In this document: positions 60,001 to 64,000 of the stretch, piece after piece
How the letters are laid out: each line of letters begins with the position of its first letter
Position numbering within the stretch: position 1 is the first letter of the stretch
Source of the DNA: Ailanthus altissimus
Taxonomy: Eukaryota > Streptophyta > Magnoliopsida > Sapindales > Simaroubaceae
Length of the DNA: 64,000 nt
Assembly (NCBI GenBank): GCA_946807835.1
Contig: OX327699.1
Span: 2,969,001-3,033,000, forward strand
Reading direction: 5' to 3'
Made by a program: the position numbers and the translations under genes
Notes under the pieces: generated by a model
The model's database searches: none
The model's input: only the letters and a program-made list of their open reading frames with translations
What the model was told of the DNA's origin: nothing

Positions 60001-63000
60001 TTTGTCACATACATTGTCCTTAGTCAACTTCTTTGATGCTTATTGGACCTGCAGCTGTGTTATACATTGCTTTTTCTCCATGTTATAGGTGATGAACATT
60101 TACAGGGCATTGGAGAAATTCTTATCCTTGATTCCTTCTCTTGTGTCAAATGAGAATGTTCAACTTGATGAAGTTGTATGGGATAAAGAATTGATTGAGG
60201 TCCACGTTCCTTCAAAACTTCGTGTTTTGACAGGTTTGAAGTGTTCCTTTTGCATCTAATATTTCTGATTCTCTCTGTGTGCTGAATGTTTCTCTGCAGC
60301 AATTGTTGAAGGAAAAACCTTCTGCAGTTCTGCTTAAACTTCTTGTAAATAATGCTTGGATTTCCTTCTTAAATCTCTCTAATCTGTTCTGAAGTTGAAA
60401 TAACAATGCATCAAGATTCATGAGTTAGTTTGTGAACCACTGCCCTTTTGGGTCCATAATACTGTAAAAACATTAAATATTCATACTGGTTGTGCAGTGG
60501 AGTCCCATTTTTCAGTGTATGGTACTGTAGTGTCCATGTATGAAAGTTCCATTATTCATTGTATTGAGAATATCATGTTCTAACTCGAATATGATCAGTT
60601 GTTGTTTGGTTCCTGAAATATCACTTAAATTGTGCTGGGATGCATGGCTTTTAGTCATCTTGGTCTTAAGTTAAACTCTTGTAGGTCCCAAAACAGGGTA
60701 TCGTTTGTCTTGCATTTACAAGTATTTTGTTCATGATTGCACTTCAATTACCTATCTATTGATAATACACCTATATCCTTAATCTAAGAACTACAACCTA
60801 TAATAAAAATTCTGGAATGACAGAATTAGTTTTTAGGTTTAAATAAATTTTCAGGTCATGTGACTAGTTAGTTCCTACACTTTCTCTTTCTGTGTAGTTT
60901 TTTCCTTCACCTTTTTTTTTTTCTCATTTCTGTGCTCTACATTTTTTAAGCTTTTTTACTAGTAGGCTATCAGATTTTCTTGAAAGCTACTGACCTATTA
61001 GTGCCTGCCTACTTTTCTAGAAAACTATTGCAGACAGCATTGTTGAAACTCTTATTGGAGGTTTTTGAAGATTGTTTTCCCAAGGGAGTTTCCTGTTGTA
61101 TCTTCTATGGTTTGTTCTCAAATATCAGTATGAGCATCTTACTAACACTTGCTGTTTCAAATATATTGGAAAAAATAAATAGAAATCTGAATGATACACA
61201 AGCATTAGAGTTCCTTGGTTTCATGAATATCTTGTGTTTTATGTTTATTTCTTCCAAATCTATATTTTAGTTAACTTGCAAAACTAAAACTGCATCAACA
61301 CTTCCTGAAGCTTTGTTTTTCTGTTTGTTTTTTTACCTTTTGGTCATATTGGCTCAGTGGGGTAGATCCCTCCCATTCTTTAGAACTATTCCAAGCTCAT
61401 CTCAACATTGTTCAAGATCACTTTGATCCTTTTGTCACAGCATTCTGACTTGAATTTTCTACATCATTGGACACTAAGCAATTAGAGTATTGGATCAACC
61501 CCAAGGGATTGGTTCAATGGTAAACAACCCTTGGTTGGTCAGAGGTTCAATCCCCCTTGGATCCACCTACCTAGGATATTTATATCCTGCAAGTTTTCTA
61601 ACTACCAAGGTTGTAGGGTCAGGTAACAGTCCCCAGTTTACATCTCAGGGAACATAAAAAGGTTGTGGGAGTTCTGAGTATCAAAAGAAAAAGAAAAAAA
61701 GTAATGGATCAGTCATGAAACTAGTAAAATTAGCCTTTTGCTTATCATTCTACTCCTTATCTTTTCAACTGCTTTGGTAATCATATTTAATAAGACAAGA
61801 TACAGAATGGGTAGACAAAACTTGCTTGCAGGTACATCAATTCACATGATATTTCATGTGTAGAGTAATGGAAATGAAAGTTCTTTTTGATGACACTTTG
61901 GCCTGGATTTTTGCATAATCATGATGTTTTCATTTTTCCAATCATATGCTCCCTTCATTATGATATACCTTCGGTTATGTAGAGTTGTGGTTGCTGACTC
62001 ATTTTCTTTATCCATTCAGGGTTTCTTCTCAGAGAAATCAAAGATTTTTGGCGAGTTGCCTTGTTGATCTCTACCTTGTTATATCCCACTGATATCGATC
62101 AGACAGATGATATCTTAAACAAGCGCTTTCAACTGGACAGCAAGCGAGATTTGTTTGAGGCAGCTCAGAATGCCATTACTAAACTAGGTATGCTCAAAAT
62201 CTCCTCTCTGTATTTTAGTTGGTTCACTAGCAATTTAGACTTGTAGTCCTTGCTGAGACCTTTTGAAATACATTTCGTGTTGGTCCATATCTGAATCACA
62301 TTATAAATACTCTAAATCAAATTTTCTAGCAAGTGACTTGGTTGATTGCTTTAACCTTGGCCCGAGTAACAAGCTAGACCAGATGTTCTGCATAGTTATG
62401 CTTTCAGGGACTTAGCACTACCTTCCAGTGGTTTTACTTCCTCCATTTTCCTGGTTGTTTTGAATTAATATTCAATGGCAGACCTTTACAATCTTTAAAA
62501 CTTTCACAGGCATGCAAACTTAATTTTCTTTTTGGTTATTTGTTTTTCTGGTCACTGACTTCACATTCTTATCTTTTCAATCAATTATGCAAAGAACTGG
62601 CCTTGTAGAAATAATGCCTCATTGCCACGATTTTCTAGGTGTCAAGAACACCTAAAACTGTATTATATTTGAGCCTTAGCATTACCAAAAAAACAAAATA
62701 AAACCCATAAATTCTTCAACCTATGTTTGTGCTTTTTGTTAAACAAACTTCTTTAATCTAGTTTGAAAACATCATCCTTTCCTCAAATATCTTCTCTGAC
62801 GTTTAATTTGGTTTTATTAATGTGCAGGTCTTGAGAAAGTGTGGGATGTAAAACCACTAGTCAATGGGAAAGAGATCATGAATGTGTTGCAGCTTAAATC
62901 TGGAGGGCCACTTGTTAGGGAGTGGGTAAGGCATTTTTTTCCGGTCTTAGAATGAAAAGAAAAGAAAATATGGGACAAAAAACACAAAAGAAGTTGCTAC

Positions 63001-63139
63001 TTTCAAATGTTAATTCATTGTTTTTACTTTGCAGCAACAAAAGCTGCTGGCATGGCAGCTTGCAAACCCTTCTGGAACTGCTGAGGAATGCATTGACTGG
63101 ATGAAGGAAATGCACAGGAAGCGCTCAAGGCTGGAGTAA
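54063..63139 (+). CDS. CCA-adding tRNA nucleotidyltransferase, 15 exons, 574 aa
   Basis: Exons: 54063-54365, 54519-54652, 54782-54899, 55233-55285, 55562-55611, 55717-55815, 56848-56957, 57065-57192, 58293-58359, 58482-58565, 59897-59959, 60089-60233, 62020-62187, 62828-62925 and 63035-63139. All junctions are GT-AG and the summed length is 1725 bp in frame. The enzyme adds or repairs the 3' CCA of tRNAs (class II nucleotidyltransferase). Motifs: VAGGWVRDKLLGKDCYDIDI with the metal-binding D-I-D, RRDLTINSLFYN, and DDPLRVLRAIRFGARFEF. Residues 1-52 are Ser/Thr/Arg-rich and poor in acidic residues, like an organelle presequence. A second Met at residue 53 (54219) starts MAEQPVV and could give a cytosolic/nuclear form, as known for plant CCA enzymes. 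All motifs are intact, so it is probably functional. Intron 12 holds a SINE. Confidence 0.96.
55076..55137 (+). repeat. Perfect 31-bp tandem duplication in an intron of the CCA gene
   Basis: GTTTAAATAGTTTTTCTGTA with the following 11 bases occurs at 55076-55106 and again, identical, at 55107-55137, in the intron before the exon at 55233. Perfect identity suggests a recent slippage event. Confidence 0.92.
61498..61699 (+). mobile_element. tRNA-derived SINE in intron 12 of the CCA gene, with TSD
   Basis: The body starts ACCCCAAGGGATTGGTTCAA. A box-A-like TGGTTCAATGGTAAACA and box-B-like AGGTTCAATCCCCC lie about 30 bases apart, as in a tRNA gene. It ends in an A-rich tail. Flanks AGTATTGGATCA (61486-61497) and AGTAATGGATCA (61700-61711) form a 12-bp TSD with one mismatch. 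At about 202 bp it is a typical plant SINE. It belongs to a different family from the SINE at 53759. Confidence 0.9.
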
Positions 63140-63610
63140 CTGGCAATCCTGTTGATTCTTCTAAGCAAATCGGGTTGTTCTTCCCAATTATACTTTCTTT
63201 TTTTGGGATCTTGTTGCTCCATAAGCGTTCTATAGTCAAATAATGTCGATGGAGTTCTGGGTGGCAATTTTCTTGTTCATGAAAATGCTCAAAATCCTCA
63301 TTTGCAGCCAGATGGGTTTGGAGTTATTGATGGGATGGAGATTTTATCTTCCATGGAGGAAACAATGAGGGCAAAGAAAGATAAAATTTAAGCTCACTTT
63401 CTGACTAACAAGTTTGTAGATCTGTCCATATTAACTTGCATTAGCCATTCAGGTTTTTGTAATTTACACTGATCTTTAATTCTGTGGTTCAACGAATGAT
63501 AGAAATAATGTTCTGCAATTTGGTTTTGTTGCTCTTCAAGGTGCAGCATGGTAGTTCCTTTTCTTGGAGATGCCGATCCTGAATAACAGAGAAGATTACT
63601 ACAGTGGTAC
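63140..63610 (+). other. CCA gene 3' UTR region with a residual open frame
   Basis: After the TAA at 63137 the composition stays gene-like to about 63610. A frame open from 63238 to 63389 encodes GGNFLVHENAQNPHLQPDGF and then GVIDGMEILSSMEETMRAKK before a stop. An acceptor-like TTTGCAG precedes CCAGATGGG at 63309. It could be an alternative last exon or only UTR; I cannot decide. Confidence 0.4.
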
Positions 63611-64000
63611 AATCCTCAACTATTAGTTATAATTTAATTTGTTTTTACGCTTTTTGAAAATTTTATTATATTTTTCAACTTATGTATTATACTTTAGAAA
63701 ACTTGAGAGTTATTCAACCTTTGTTGCTCAAGTATTTTTTGAAGCATAATGTTCAAAAATTTTATTTTTTACTTTTATTTTCAATTTAAGTAACCTGGAA
63801 TATGTAACCAAAAATTTAAGATATTACAAAAAATAATAATAATACGAAAAAATGTCACGTTGGTCTCTATGTTTTTATAGAATTACTTAGTAAATTCTTA
63901 ATATTTTAAAAGTACTCATCTGTCTTTTAAGAATGAATGGTTATGTTTTAAGGATGAAAATAATAATAAAAATGCTTTTAAAGAATGTTATTGGTAATTT
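63611..64000. other. AT-rich DNA downstream of the CCA gene
   Basis: Composition changes sharply to AT-rich, with A/T runs and no coding signature. Nothing else was recognised up to the window end. Confidence 0.45.

Noticed and set aside
1..64000. tRNA or rRNA genes, CRISPR-like arrays, or an operon-like defence system
   Set aside because: No canonical tRNA other than SINE-type box A/B pairs, no rRNA, no spaced direct-repeat array, and the three genes are intron-containing plant genes without functional clustering.

Overview
This is nuclear DNA of a flowering plant, almost certainly a eudicot. It is AT-rich, the genes have GT-AG introns, and much of the window is nested LTR retrotransposons with tRNA-derived SINEs and organelle-derived DNA. 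I could not identify the species. No bacterial features (operons, CRISPR arrays, bacterial insertion sequences) are present.

Three host genes are supported. (1) 15171-18581 (+) is a three-exon FUT13-type alpha-1,4-fucosyltransferase of 413 aa, a Golgi GT10 enzyme. (2) 24934-28115 (-) is a small three-exon gene for a charged 120-aa protein that I do not recognise. It probably has a further non-coding 5' exon near 29932-30115. (3) 54063-63139 (+) is a 15-exon CCA-adding tRNA nucleotidyltransferase of 574 aa, with an N-terminal extension and a second in-frame Met at residue 53. That layout fits dual organelle/cytosol targeting.

Layout. 1-3596: decayed Ty3/gypsy chromovirus-like gag-pol. 3597-8233: two opposed copies of a 2.7-kb LTR family (here 'B') fused head to head; the first contains a 1.4-kb Athila-type solo LTR with a 5-bp target-site duplication (TSD). 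8234-12740: a 3'-truncated Ty1/copia element on the minus strand, with its 5' LTR and primer binding site. 12741-15170: AT-rich spacer, then FUT13. 19405-21260: an organelle-like mosaic with a plastid ndhG fragment and a gypsy RNase H fragment. 21261-31690: AT-rich DNA with tandem repeats and the small gene. 32515-51945: a 19.4-kb Athila-like element on the minus strand (LTRs, tRNA-Asp-type primer site, decayed gag and protease, no pol), bounded by ATTAC/ATTAT. Its 3' LTR was split by a 7.7-kb composite of family-B LTRs (TSD GCTGA/GCTTA). That composite was in turn hit by another solo LTR with a perfect GCGCG TSD. More LTR pieces lie in the Athila leader. The Athila flanks carry Mutator/DUF1985-like remnants. 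53759-53890 and 61498-61699 are two SINEs with clear TSDs; the second lies in a CCA-gene intron.

The three genes have unrelated roles: glycan fucosylation, an unknown role, and tRNA 3'-end maturation. Nothing suggests a gene cluster. The most informative content is the layered insertion history, which can be read base by base from the TSDs. I found no strong candidate for an undescribed biological system.
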